Source: an uncultured Pseudomonadota bacterium
GTDB lineage: Bacteria > Pseudomonadota > Alphaproteobacteria > RF32 > CAG-239
Reading direction: 5' to 3'
DNA: 46,536 nucleotides
Assembly (NCBI GenBank): GCA_949286215.1
Contig: CASDYX010000003.1
Location: 1-46,536, forward strand
Part shown: positions 15,993 through 23,734 of the stretch, one piece after another
Numbering within the stretch: position 1 is the stretch's first letter
How the letters are laid out: each line of letters starts with the position of its first letter
The notes under the pieces: model-generated
The model's database searches: none
Seen by the model: only the letters and a program-made list of their open reading frames with translations
What the model was told of the DNA's origin: nothing
Made by a program: the position numbers and the translations under genes

Positions 15993-16946
15993 TTATTTCT
16001 TTTTCCATTTACGAACATTACGATTATGTTCATTCAAACTCTTAGCAAAATTATGTCCACCCTCACCATCTGCCACAAAATATAAATAATCCGTTTTATC
16101 TGGATGAGCAGCAGCTTCCATAGCCTCCACCCCTGGGTTACAAATCGGATGAGGAGGAAGTCCATAATTGCGATAAGTATTATATGGACTATCAATATTT
16201 AAGTCATTTTTGCGCAACGGACGTTTTAATTCAAATTCTCCTTCGGTCAGAGCATAAATCACGCTTGGATCTGTCTGCAAACGCATTCTTTTATGCAAGC
16301 GATTCACAAATACCGATGCCACAACGGCACGCTCATCAGGAACGGCGGTCTCTTTTTCAATAATCGAGGCCATCGTCATCATGTCATTAATATTTTTATA
16401 CGGCAGCCCCTCTTCACGATTATCCCAAATCACCTGTTTAATTTTATCCATTGCATTTTGGGCTTGCAAAATAATGCTATCACGCGGAGCATCAAGCTCA
16501 AAACTATAAGTCTCAGGCAAGAGTTCACCTTCTTTAACATCTAAACTAATTTCTCCGCTCAATCCCGGATAATTTGAAATCAGATACATAATCTGTCCGA
16601 CAGTCAGCCCTTCCGGAATAGTAATTTTACGATAATAAACTTCACCTCTGGCAATTTTTTCCATCACTTGCAAGACGGAAACTTTGGGCATAAATTGATA
16701 TTCGCCGGCTTTCAAATTTTTATCGGCGCTATTTAATCTTGTAACCAAGCGAAACAGTAATTCGGAGTCAATAACACCTGATTTTTTGAGTTCTTGTGCG
16801 ACGATTTTTGTATTTGCACCTTTAGGGATTACGACATTCACCACTTCTTGTAATGGTCCTTCTGCCACAATCAGATTTTTAACCTGCCACCACACGACTG
16901 ATGCCAGAACAATCAAAACCGGAAAAATATATTTAAGAGAACGCAT
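15993..16946 (-). CDS. mltG: Endolytic peptidoglycan transglycosylase MltG (YceG)
   Basis: About 317 residues from the ATG at 16946 (an ATG at 16964 is also possible; neither has a strong ribosome-binding site). It has one N-terminal membrane anchor, then a LysM-like region (VVIPKGANTKIVAQELKKSG) and the YceG catalytic domain. The active-site Glu lies in MASIIEKETA, and LQTDPSVIYAL and SPYNTYRNYGLPPHPICNPG are conserved family blocks. MltG cleaves nascent glycan strands and limits their length. It lies downstream of fabF, as in many proteobacteria, but a terminator separates them. Confidence 0.95.
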   Translation of the reverse strand: MRSLKYIFPVLIVLASVVWWQVKNLIVAEGPLQEVVNVVIPKGANTKIVAQELKKSGVIDSELLFRLVTRLNSADKNLKAGEYQFMPKVSVLQVMEKIARGEVYYRKITIPEGLTVGQIMYLISNYPGLSGEISLDVKEGELLPETYSFELDAPRDSIILQAQNAMDKIKQVIWDNREEGLPYKNINDMMTMASIIEKETAVPDERAVVASVFVNRLHKRMRLQTDPSVIYALTEGEFELKRPLRKNDLNIDSPYNTYRNYGLPPHPICNPGVEAMEAAAHPDKTDYLYFVADGEGGHNFAKSLNEHNRNVRKWKKK

Positions 16947-16972
16947 AATACTCAACCACAACACATTACTAA

Positions 16973-17020
16973 AAAAGGCAGAACAAATAAGAATTTCTTC
17001 TATTCATTCTGCCTTTTTTT
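16973..17020 (-). terminator. Terminator between fabF and mltG
   Basis: AAAAAAGGCAGA (16973-16984) pairs with TCTGCCTTTTTT across a 23-24 base loop. On the minus strand it ends the acpP-fabF transcript just 26 bases before the mltG start at 16946, so mltG must use read-through or a promoter nested in this segment. Confidence 0.75.
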
Positions 17021-17037
17021 ACATTTACATCAAGAAC

Positions 17038-18306
17038 CTAATCTTCATATTTTTTGAAAACGATTGAAGAGTTTGTACCGCCGAACCCAAACGAGTTAGA
17101 CATAGCAGCCTTAATCTCACGTTTTTTCGGTTTCAGAGGAACTAAATCCATATCGCTGATAGAATCTTCAACATTTTCCAAATTAAGTGTCGGCGGGCAA
17201 GTTTGGTCTTGAATAGCCATAATCGTCAACACAGCTTCAACCGCACCGGCAGCACCCAACAAGTGACCGATAGCAGATTTTGTAGAAGACATAGAAACTT
17301 TAGTAGCATATTCACCAAAAGCTCTCTTAACGGCTTCAGCCTCACCAACGTCACCTGCAGGAGTTGAAGTTCCGTGAGCATTGATGTAGTTGATATCTTT
17401 CAATTCAACACCATGCTTTTTAGCATGTTCAATAGCCATTTTCATTGCACGATAAGCACCATCACCTGAAGGAGCTGTAATATGGTAAGCATCACCGCTC
17501 ATACCATAACCAACAACTTCAGCATAGATTTTAGCACCACGCTTTTTAGCATGTTCCAACTCTTCCAACACAACGGCACCGGAACCTTCACCCATAACGA
17601 AACCGCTACGATTCTTATCCCAAGGTCTTGATGCTTTTTCAGGAGTATCGTTAAAGTCGGAAGTAATAGCTTTCATTCTTGCAAAACCGGCCATAGCCAA
17701 GCAGTTAACTGCAGATTCGGCACCACCGGCCACCATAACATCAGCATCGCCTCTGGCAATAATGTTAGCAGCATCACCGATAGCATGAGTACCGGTAGAA
17801 CAAGCTGTAACGCAAGCATGGTTTGGACCTTTGTAACCATATTTAATAGACAAGTTACCAGAAACCATATTAATCAAGCAAGACGGAATAAAGAAAGGCG
17901 AAATTTTCTTAATACCATGCTCATTAAAAGCGATGGAGTTTTCATAAATATTTTGCAAACCGCCGATTCCTGAACCCATCATAACGCCTGAACGGAATTG
18001 ACCTTCATCATCTTGAGGTTTCCAACCGGAATCTTCAATAGCATCGCTACCGGAAGCCAAACCGTATAAAATAAATTTATCAACTTTTTTCTGGTCTTTA
18101 GGAGCCATAACCGTATCGGGATTAAAGTCGTGTTCGCCTTCACCGAAAGGAACCTGACCGGCAATAGCAACAGGAATATCTTTCAAATCAACATCTTCAA
18201 CTTTACGAATACCTGACTTACCGTCTAAAATACATTTCCAGTTATAATCGACACCGCGCCCGAAGGGAGAAACCATGCCAAGTCCGGTAACAACAACTCT
18301 TCTCAT
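17038..18306 (-). CDS. fabF: 3-oxoacyl-ACP synthase II (FabF)
   Basis: A 422-residue condensing enzyme for fatty acid elongation. The catalytic Cys is in ACVTACSTGTHAIGDA; the two His are in NAHGTSTPAGD and IGHLLGAAG. The N-terminus MRRVVVTGLGMVSPFG and the C-terminal SNSFGFGGTNSSIVFK are typical of KAS II. It follows acpP on the same strand by 116 bases, an arrangement shared widely. Confidence 0.97.
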   Translation of the reverse strand: MRRVVVTGLGMVSPFGRGVDYNWKCILDGKSGIRKVEDVDLKDIPVAIAGQVPFGEGEHDFNPDTVMAPKDQKKVDKFILYGLASGSDAIEDSGWKPQDDEGQFRSGVMMGSGIGGLQNIYENSIAFNEHGIKKISPFFIPSCLINMVSGNLSIKYGYKGPNHACVTACSTGTHAIGDAANIIARGDADVMVAGGAESAVNCLAMAGFARMKAITSDFNDTPEKASRPWDKNRSGFVMGEGSGAVVLEELEHAKKRGAKIYAEVVGYGMSGDAYHITAPSGDGAYRAMKMAIEHAKKHGVELKDINYINAHGTSTPAGDVGEAEAVKRAFGEYATKVSMSSTKSAIGHLLGAAGAVEAVLTIMAIQDQTCPPTLNLENVEDSISDMDLVPLKPKKREIKAAMSNSFGFGGTNSSIVFKKYED

Positions 18307-18370
18307 TCAATTACCTCATAATGTTATCACATACGCCCATACACGATGGGGGCTTATCCGTTTTTATATG

Positions 18371-18396
18371 AAAAAACTCGCTTAGTCAAGCGAGTT
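18371..18396 (-). terminator. Hairpin with U-run between acpP and fabF
   Basis: AACTCGCTT and AAGCGAGTT form a 9-bp stem with a 4-base loop. Read on the minus strand it is followed by TTTTTTC. It could partly terminate acpP mRNA and so raise ACP over FabF. Confidence 0.7.
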
Positions 18397-18422
18397 CATT
18401 CAATTCACAAAGACTTTACGAC

Positions 18423-18656
18423 TTAAGCGTTTTTAGACAAGTAGTCGATAGCGTCTTTAACTGTGAGAATTTTTTCAGCAGCTTCATCAGGAATTTCGCA
18501 ACCGAATTCTTCTTCGAAAGCCATAACCAGTTCAACAGTATCCAAGCTGTCAGCGCCCAGATCATCAATGAAACTAGCTGTATCTGTTACTTTTGATTCT
18601 TCAACGCCAAGATGTTCTGCAACGATTTTCTTAACGCGGTTAGCTACATCAGTCAT
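18423..18656 (-). CDS. acpP: Acyl carrier protein
   Basis: A 77-residue acidic four-helix protein with the phosphopantetheine site at Ser37 in [18 protein letters not shown]. It carries acyl chains for FabF and other lipid enzymes. GAGG lies 7 bases before the ATG. The divergent 362-bp gap upstream (18657-19018) is AT-rich; apart from the promoter at 18950 nothing firm was seen in it. Confidence 0.98.
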   Translation of the reverse strand: MTDVANRVKKIVAEHLGVEESKVTDTASFIDDLGADSLDTVELVMAFEEEFGCEIPDEAAEKILTVKDAIDYLSKNA

Positions 18657-18928
18657 ATGATAAACCTCAAAAAATTATTAAAACAAATTTTCGGGCTTTC
18701 GAACACTCCGGCCCGTGATTGAGTAGTTAGCACAATTTTATATAATTTGACAAGCATTATTTTAAAAAACCGCACTCAAAAACACGCCACATTGCAAAAA
18801 ACGTTTATTTTCTAAGGACTTAGCGCAAAGAAACTGGTGGATAAAATCGCATTTTTATATGTATATTTGCAAAAATCCACATCAAAAGTATATATTCTTA
18901 ATTGTAAAAAAAGTTCCGCACAATTAAG

Positions 18929-18978
18929 TTGACAAGCCAATTCTAATAATTGACAAGCCCCTAATCTCGTAATAATCT
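18929..18978 (+). promoter_or_regulatory. Strong sigma70 promoter for the Cys-rich gene
   Basis: Consensus TTGACA at 18950-18955, a 17-bp spacer and TAATCT at 18973-18978, 40 bp before the ATG. A second TTGACAAGCC lies at 18929-18938, 21 bp upstream, as a direct repeat that could be a decoy -35 box or a protein site. Confidence 0.7.
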
Positions 18979-19018
18979 CATAGCAACAGACAAAACATAA
19001 TTATAAGGATATGTCAGA

Positions 19019-19423
19019 ATGAAAAAATTGTTCTATATTGTATTGGTAATTGTTGCGTTAATGGTCATCAGCCGCTTTGTTAAAGAAAACGGACGCATTG
19101 CTTCCACCACTCCGGCAGTTGAAACATCTGACCCTGTAACAGCCACTTTACCGGATCCTAATTGCATCTGTGATTCAGTTCCGGCATGCGACCCTGCTGA
19201 TGAAAATTGCAACTCTGATGCAACCAAAAGCATCTGCAAATGCACCCAAGCAAACGGTGAAACCATCACCATAGAACAAGACGTTGAAGAAGTTATTGAA
19301 ACCAATCCTTCTGAAACTTCCGATGAAGATGAAACCTTTGTTGAAGAAACTGTTGTTTCAGAGACAAAGACGGCAGAAGAAGCTTCAACCCCAGCAGCTA
19401 AACCGGTTGAAGAAAACAAGTAA
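19019..19423 (+). CDS. Small Cys-rich, acidic, membrane-anchored or exported protein
   Basis: A 134-residue protein of unrecognised family. Residues 4-20 form a hydrophobic signal or anchor after MKK. The exported part holds six cysteines in a near-symmetric pattern: C49-x-C51, C57, C64, C73-x-C75. The last 55 residues are very acidic and Thr/Glu-rich, ending in a Pro/Ala-rich stretch, which suggests disorder. The cysteines could form disulfides in the periplasm (a DsbA gene is at 7811) or bind metal through the CxC pairs; neither is proven. AAGGAT lies 8 bases before the start. It is monocistronic with a strong promoter and terminator, so probably well expressed. Confidence 0.7.
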   Translation: MKKLFYIVLVIVALMVISRFVKENGRIASTTPAVETSDPVTATLPDPNCICDSVPACDPADENCNSDATKSICKCTQANGETITIEQDVEEVIETNPSETSDEDETFVEETVVSETKTAEEASTPAAKPVEENK

Positions 19424-19446
19424 CAATAAGAAAAAAAATGTTATTA

Positions 19447-19475
19447 AAAGCTGTTCGATTGAACAGCTTTTTTTA
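19447..19475 (+). terminator. Terminator after the Cys-rich gene
   Basis: AAAGCTGTTC and GAACAGCTTT around loop GATT, then a T run. Confidence 0.9.
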
Positions 19476-19573
19476 TTGTTTTATAAAAAAAACACCTTAT
19501 ATATAGAAAAGAAAATAAAAGAACATAATATTAACGACTATTGCCGGCGAACTACCGGCCAAAGGAGAAAAAG

Positions 19574-20521
19574 ATGAAAGTAGGAATTATCGGAGCCGGT
19601 TCAGTCGGCAGCACCACCGCCTTTGCCTTAATCATGAAAGGCGTTGCTCGTAAAGTAGTTTTAATTGATGCCAACCAAGCCAAAGCCGAAGCCGAGGCTT
19701 CTGACTTGGCTCACGCCACCCCTTTTGCTTATGCCAATAAGGTAAAAGCCGGCACTTATGAGGATTTGAAAGGTTGCGAAATTGTAATTGTAACCGCCGG
19801 TGCAAACCAAAAACCTGGCGAAACCCGCATTGACTTACTGGGACGTAATGTCAAAATTTTTGAAAGCATCATTCCGCAAATCGCCAAAGCTGCTCCGGAC
19901 ACAACCTTAATCATCACGGCTAATCCGGCAGACATTATGACTGAAGTTGCTCTCAAATTGTCAGGTTTCCCAAAAGAAAGAGTTATCGGTTCTGGCACTG
20001 TTTTGGATACTGCTCGTTTCCGTACGCTTTTAGGCTACCACTTAGGTGTTTCTCCGCAATCTATCCACGCCAACGTAATCGGTGAACATGGCGACAGCGA
20101 AGTTTTGGTTTGGTCTGCAGGTGATGCCGGTACCGTATCTTTGGATAAATTGGCTGAAGAATTCGGCAAACCTTTCACTCCGGAAGTAAAAGCTCAAATT
20201 GATGACGGCGTTCGCAATGCCGCTTACAAAATCATTGATGGCAAAGGTGCTACTTTCTACGGTATTGCCGGAGCTTTGTGCCGTATTTGCAGTGCCATTT
20301 CTAACAATGAATATGCGATTCTCAACGTTTCTACCCACCATGAAGACGTTGAAGGCGTAAAGAATGTTTGCTTGTCTTTGCCTACTGTTTTGGGCAAACG
20401 TGGCGTTCACAATGTTGTTTATCCGGTCTTAAATGACGAAGAACGCAGCAAATTAGCTTCCAGCGCTAAAGTAATGAAAGAATTTTCCGACAAAGCTTTG
20501 GAAATGATTTCACAAAACTAA
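19574..20521 (+). CDS. ldh: L-lactate dehydrogenase
   Basis: About 315 residues from the ATG at 19574, which has AAAGGAG 6 bases upstream. It has the N-terminal NAD site VGIIGAGSVGSTTAFAL with Asp in VLIDAN, the catalytic His in IGEHGDSE, and the substrate loop GANQKPGETRIDLL. Gln after Asn in that loop (position 102 in LDH numbering) marks lactate rather than malate dehydrogenase, which has Arg there. It reduces pyruvate to L-lactate with NADH, regenerating NAD+ in fermentation. It is transcribed alone. Confidence 0.92.
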   Translation: MKVGIIGAGSVGSTTAFALIMKGVARKVVLIDANQAKAEAEASDLAHATPFAYANKVKAGTYEDLKGCEIVIVTAGANQKPGETRIDLLGRNVKIFESIIPQIAKAAPDTTLIITANPADIMTEVALKLSGFPKERVIGSGTVLDTARFRTLLGYHLGVSPQSIHANVIGEHGDSEVLVWSAGDAGTVSLDKLAEEFGKPFTPEVKAQIDDGVRNAAYKIIDGKGATFYGIAGALCRICSAISNNEYAILNVSTHHEDVEGVKNVCLSLPTVLGKRGVHNVVYPVLNDEERSKLASSAKVMKEFSDKALEMISQN

Positions 20522-20545
20522 ATTTTGTGCACGCAAAATATTTGC

Positions 20546-20593
20546 AAATCCCTTTCTTTTTACTTATATTAGGCAAGAAGAAAGGGATTTTTT
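20546..20593 (+). terminator. Terminator after ldh
   Basis: AAATCCCTTTCTT (20546-20558) pairs with AAGAAAGGGATTT (20578-20590), followed by T residues, with a 19-base loop. Confidence 0.8.
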
Positions 20594-20620
20594 AATATTA
20601 AATTTTAGAACAGGAAAAAA

Positions 20621-21682
20621 ATGGTAGAAGTCATCACCCTAGGTTGCCGTATTAACAGCTACGAGTCCGAGGTGTTTAAGGAAAAATTTCGTGATAGAGA
20701 CAATCTCATCATTGTCAACACTTGCGCCGTTACCGGAGAAGCCGAGCGTCAGTGCCGTCAAACGATTCGCAAACTGCGCAAACTTCATCCCGATGCCCAA
20801 ATTGTGGTAACGGGTTGTGCCGCCCAAATTGCCCCCGAAAAATTTGCCGCCATGGAAGAAGTTGACCTGATTTTAGGCAACAAAGAGAAAACCGAAATCG
20901 AAAAATATCTCACCCAAGAAATCACCGAAAAAACCATAGTCGGCGATATTTTTTCTTATGACCAATGCGATTCTTATATGATTACGGGTTTTGAAGGGCG
21001 CCATAAAGCCTTTGTGCAAATTCAACAAGGCTGCAACCACCGCTGTTCTTACTGCATTATTCCTTATGCCAGAGGGCACAATCGTTCTGTTCCCCTGCCC
21101 GATATTTTGGCTCAGATTCGCGAGCTTATAAAGCAAGGCTTCCAAGAAATTTGCTTAACCGGTGTTGATATCTGTTCTTATAAAATTTCACCCGACACAA
21201 GAGGCTCATCTTTCAGCATTTTGGTTCAAACCATATTAGAAGAGATTCCAGAACTTCCCTCTCTGCAGTTTGGCTCACTTGATCCTGCCGCGGTTGATGG
21301 CAAACTCATTGCGCTCATTGGACAATATAAAAATATTTATCCTCATTTTCACTTATCAATCCAATCGGGAGACAATGAAGTCTTGCGCCAAATGCGCCGT
21401 CGTCACACCCGAGAAGATGTCATTAATTTATGTCAAAAAATACGTTCCGTTCGCAAAGATGCCACTTTCGGGGCTGACTTTATTTGCGGTTTTCCGACCG
21501 AAACCGATGAGCAATTTAAAAATACCCTCAAATTAGTAACCGAGGCACAAATCAACAAATTGCATGTTTTCCCTTATTCGGAACGCCCCGGAACACCGGC
21601 GGCAGCCCTTAAACAAGTCCCGGTAGAAATTCGCAAAGAACGTGCCCGCCTTTTAAGAGAACTAGGAGAAAGTGATGAGTAA
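20621..21682 (+). CDS. mtaB: tRNA t6A37 methylthiotransferase, MtaB type
   Basis: A 353-residue radical SAM enzyme that converts t6A37 to ms2t6A in ANN-decoding tRNAs. The N-terminal UPF0004 domain carries three cluster Cys (TLGCRIN, VNTCAVT, VTGCAAQ). The radical SAM cluster is C138-NHR-C142-SY-C145. The usual C-terminal TRAM tRNA-binding domain appears absent: the protein stops at about 353 residues, against about 420 or more in relatives. No frameshift is evident; the stop overlaps the ftsY start. It could be a short but functional form. Confidence 0.9.
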   Translation: MVEVITLGCRINSYESEVFKEKFRDRDNLIIVNTCAVTGEAERQCRQTIRKLRKLHPDAQIVVTGCAAQIAPEKFAAMEEVDLILGNKEKTEIEKYLTQEITEKTIVGDIFSYDQCDSYMITGFEGRHKAFVQIQQGCNHRCSYCIIPYARGHNRSVPLPDILAQIRELIKQGFQEICLTGVDICSYKISPDTRGSSFSILVQTILEEIPELPSLQFGSLDPAAVDGKLIALIGQYKNIYPHFHLSIQSGDNEVLRQMRRRHTREDVINLCQKIRSVRKDATFGADFICGFPTETDEQFKNTLKLVTEAQINKLHVFPYSERPGTPAAALKQVPVEIRKERARLLRELGESDE

Positions 21683-22586
21683 TTGGTTTCAAAAATTAGG
21701 CTTTGGATTAAAAAAGACTTCCACCCAACTCACCTCAGGCATAACCGATATTTTCACCAAACGCAAAGTTGATTTGCAAACTTTGGAAGACCTGGAGGAT
21801 TTGCTGATTACATCTGACTTAGGCGTTAAGGCCTCACAAAAAATCATTTCTTCTTTTGCCTCCCGCCGTCTCAATAAAGACGCCGACGAGCAAGAAATCA
21901 AAACCGAATTAGCCAACGATATTGAGGCGATTCTCAAGCCTTGCGAACAACCCTTTCTCATTGAAAAAAAGAAACCTTTTGTCATTTTAATGGTTGGCGT
22001 CAACGGAGCCGGCAAAACCACCACCATCGGCAAGCTCTCCGCCAAGCTCAAAGCAAAGCACCAAATTTCTTACATTGCCGCTGATACTTTCCGCGCCGCT
22101 GCCGTCGAGCAACTCCAAGTCTGGGGAGATAGGAACAATATTAGAGTCTATAAAGGCCCCAACGGTTGCGATGCGGCCGCTCTTTGCTTTGACGGCCTAA
22201 AAGAAGCTCTCACTCAAGGGGATGATATTGTGTTTATTGATACGGCCGGCCGTCTGCAAAACAAAACCGGACTAATGGATGAGTTAAGCAAAATCGTCCG
22301 CGTCATCAAAAAAGTCATTCCCGATGCTCCACATGCAACCTTACTCACCATTGATGCCACCACCGGACAAAACGCTCTCAACCAAGTCAAAACTTTTAAG
22401 GATATGGTCAATGTCAACGGATTGATTGTCACCAAACTAGACGGCACGGCCAAAGGCGGCATAATCGTTGCCGTTGCCGAAGAAACTCAAATTCCGATTT
22501 ATTACATCGGCATTGGCGAAAGCATTGAAGACTTAGACCACTTTAAGGCCCATGACTTTGCCCGCCAGATTTTGAACTTAGAATAA
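21675..22586 (+). CDS. ftsY: Signal recognition particle receptor FtsY
   Basis: About 303 residues from the ATG at 21675 (GGAG 6 bases upstream; a GTG at 21672 is less likely). It holds the SRP-type NG GTPase domain: P-loop G108-VNGAGKTTTIGKL, DTFRAAAVEQL, DTAGRLQNK, and TKLDGTAKGG near the end. It docks ribosome-nascent chain complexes to the Sec translocon. The acidic A domain of enteric FtsY is nearly missing, common in alphaproteobacteria. It overlaps the end of mtaB by 8 bases. Confidence 0.97.
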   Translation: MSNWFQKLGFGLKKTSTQLTSGITDIFTKRKVDLQTLEDLEDLLITSDLGVKASQKIISSFASRRLNKDADEQEIKTELANDIEAILKPCEQPFLIEKKKPFVILMVGVNGAGKTTTIGKLSAKLKAKHQISYIAADTFRAAAVEQLQVWGDRNNIRVYKGPNGCDAAALCFDGLKEALTQGDDIVFIDTAGRLQNKTGLMDELSKIVRVIKKVIPDAPHATLLTIDATTGQNALNQVKTFKDMVNVNGLIVTKLDGTAKGGIIVAVAEETQIPIYYIGIGESIEDLDHFKAHDFARQILNLE

Positions 22587-22830
22587 AAAATAAATACCCC
22601 CATACCCATTCGATTTTTGAAAGACTACTTAAAACAAAATAATCTCAAACAATCTCTTCAATGGCTACTCCAGAAATACTTCTTATTAGCTTTTAAAAGT
22701 ACACTTCAAATAAGCAATAATAGCGTAATTTGGGACACGTCAGCGATATCGGGTAATCTCTATACAAAATGTATACCTTTTTATTCATCATCAACTAACT
22801 TAGCAATTTTCTACATGGCTTTAATAGATA
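22587..22830. other. Gene-free segment with degraded reading frame
   Basis: No convincing gene. A plus-strand frame of 74 codons (22617-22841) has no start signal and unremarkable composition. On the minus strand one frame reads through most of 22828-22590 interrupted by three stops, and includes a 31-codon piece beginning MNKKVYILYRDYP. This looks like a decayed coding fragment, but it matched no family I recognise. A small inverted repeat (ATACA, TGTAT) occurs near 22765. It lies directly upstream of the hairpin array and may be part of the same inserted element. Confidence 0.3.
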
Positions 22831-22831
22831 T

Positions 22832-22946
22832 CCCCCAGTAAACTGGGGGTTCTATAGTAGTTACAAACCTAACGGTTTGACCACGCTCGTTGGCGTGGAA
22901 CGGTATCTAACGATACCTTGGCATTCAGCCCCGAGTAAACTCGGGG
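22832..22946. other. Array of five consecutive hairpins, candidate IS200/IS605-type remnant or structured RNA
   Basis: Five perfect stems in 115 bases. A: CCCCCAG-TAAA-CTGGGGG at 22832-22849. B: CAAACC-TAAC-GGTTTG at 22864-22879. C: CCACGC-TCGTTG-GCGTGG at 22881-22898. D: GGTATC-TAAC-GATACC at 22902-22917. E: CCCCGAG-TAAA-CTCGGGG at 22929-22946. The loops are arranged symmetrically (TAAA, TAAC, other, TAAC, TAAA). Hairpins with similar sequence at both ends are typical of IS200/IS605 elements and their short non-autonomous derivatives, and the 3' end of TnpB-type guide RNAs also closes with such a hairpin. No transposase or TnpB gene is present nearby. The structure is certain from sequence; the identity is inference. 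Confidence 0.55.
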
Positions 22947-22967
22947 TTTTCTGTAAAGCATGTAATA

Positions 22968-23000
22968 AAAAAAGAGGCTAAATTAATTAGCCTCTTTTTT
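22968..23000. terminator. Bidirectional terminator between ftsY region and rpsU
   Basis: AAAAAAGAGGCTAA and TTAGCCTCTTTTTT around loop ATTAA. Confidence 0.9.
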
Positions 23001-23017
23001 GTTTTGCAAAAGATTCT

Positions 23018-23224
23018 TTAGAATCCTTCAGTATCTAAGCGTTTCCGCAACTGTTTGCGAGCTCTGCGAACAGCCTCTGCTTGACGTCTTGCTTTCTTTT
23101 CAGAATTTTTTTCGTGACAACGTCTGAGTTTCATTTCACGGAAAATACCTTCTCTTTGCATTTTCTTTTTCAAAACTTTCAGAGATTGAGCAACGTCATT
23201 ACCGATAACAGTAACTTGAACCAC
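23018..23224 (-). CDS. rpsU: 30S ribosomal protein bS21
   Basis: A 68-residue, highly basic protein. The family start [20 protein letters not shown], a central [20 protein letters not shown] and an Arg/Lys-rich tail identify bS21, which binds the small subunit near the anti-Shine-Dalgarno site. It ends just before the shared terminator at 22968. Its upstream gap (23225-23374) holds the terminator of the DUF465 gene. Confidence 0.97.
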   Translation of the reverse strand: MVQVTVIGNDVAQSLKVLKKKMQREGIFREMKLRRCHEKNSEKKARRQAEAVRRARKQLRKRLDTEGF

Positions 23225-23323
23225 TTAAATCACCCCTTTTCAATTTATCTAAAGGTTACACATTAAAACAAAAGTTATTTAACATAACGATTAAATATTT
23301 GCAAGCAAAATCTCTCTATCAAA

Positions 23324-23350
23324 AGAGGCTCTTCCCAACCAAGAGCCTCT
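23324..23350 (-). terminator. Terminator after the DUF465 gene
   Basis: AGAGGCTCTT and AAGAGCCTCT around a 7-base loop; T residues follow on the minus strand. Confidence 0.8.
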
Positions 23351-23374
23351 CACAAACTTTATTTCCTCACAAGA

Positions 23375-23587
23375 TTAAGCAATAATATTGGGCATAATCT
23401 TAGCTTCAACCCGCTCAATCTTTTTCTTAACGCCTGTTCGTAAAGAGTTCAACTGTTTTGCCTGAAAGAAATCAATAGTTTTATTCCGAGAGACCAAATG
23501 GCGAATATCTGAACAAACACGACGTTCCTCTAATTTCAACTCACAAAGTTGATGTTGCAGTTTATTCAAATTGTCATTATTTAACAT
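23375..23587 (-). CDS. YdcH-like DUF465 protein
   Basis: A 70-residue, all-helical protein with the DUF465/YdcH layout: two antiparallel helices with LQHQLCELKLEERRVCSDI and a C-terminal LRTGVKKKIERVEAKI close to the family pattern LKKxKLxLKDxI. DUF465 proteins are common in alphaproteobacteria and of unknown function. It is somewhat divergent from the consensus, hence the confidence. Confidence 0.65.
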   Translation of the reverse strand: MLNNDNLNKLQHQLCELKLEERRVCSDIRHLVSRNKTIDFFQAKQLNSLRTGVKKKIERVEAKIMPNIIA

Positions 23588-23734
23588 AAATCTGAGCCCC
23601 TATAAAATATGTTGAGAAAAAAACTATGATAACAAAAAAATTTTACTGGAAATCTTCCCATAAAATTTGTAATAGATTATACAGCAAAATTGATAAAGAA
23701 TCAATAGTAAATGAATAAAAATAGGAGTTTTTCA

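Noticed and set aside
19574..20521. Malate dehydrogenase
   Set aside because: The substrate loop has Gln (NQKPGETR), as in L-lactate dehydrogenase, not the Arg of malate dehydrogenase.
22617..22841. A 74-codon plus-strand gene between ftsY and the hairpin array
   Set aside because: TTG start without a ribosome-binding site, stop inside hairpin A, and no recognisable motif; not TnpA- or TnpB-like.
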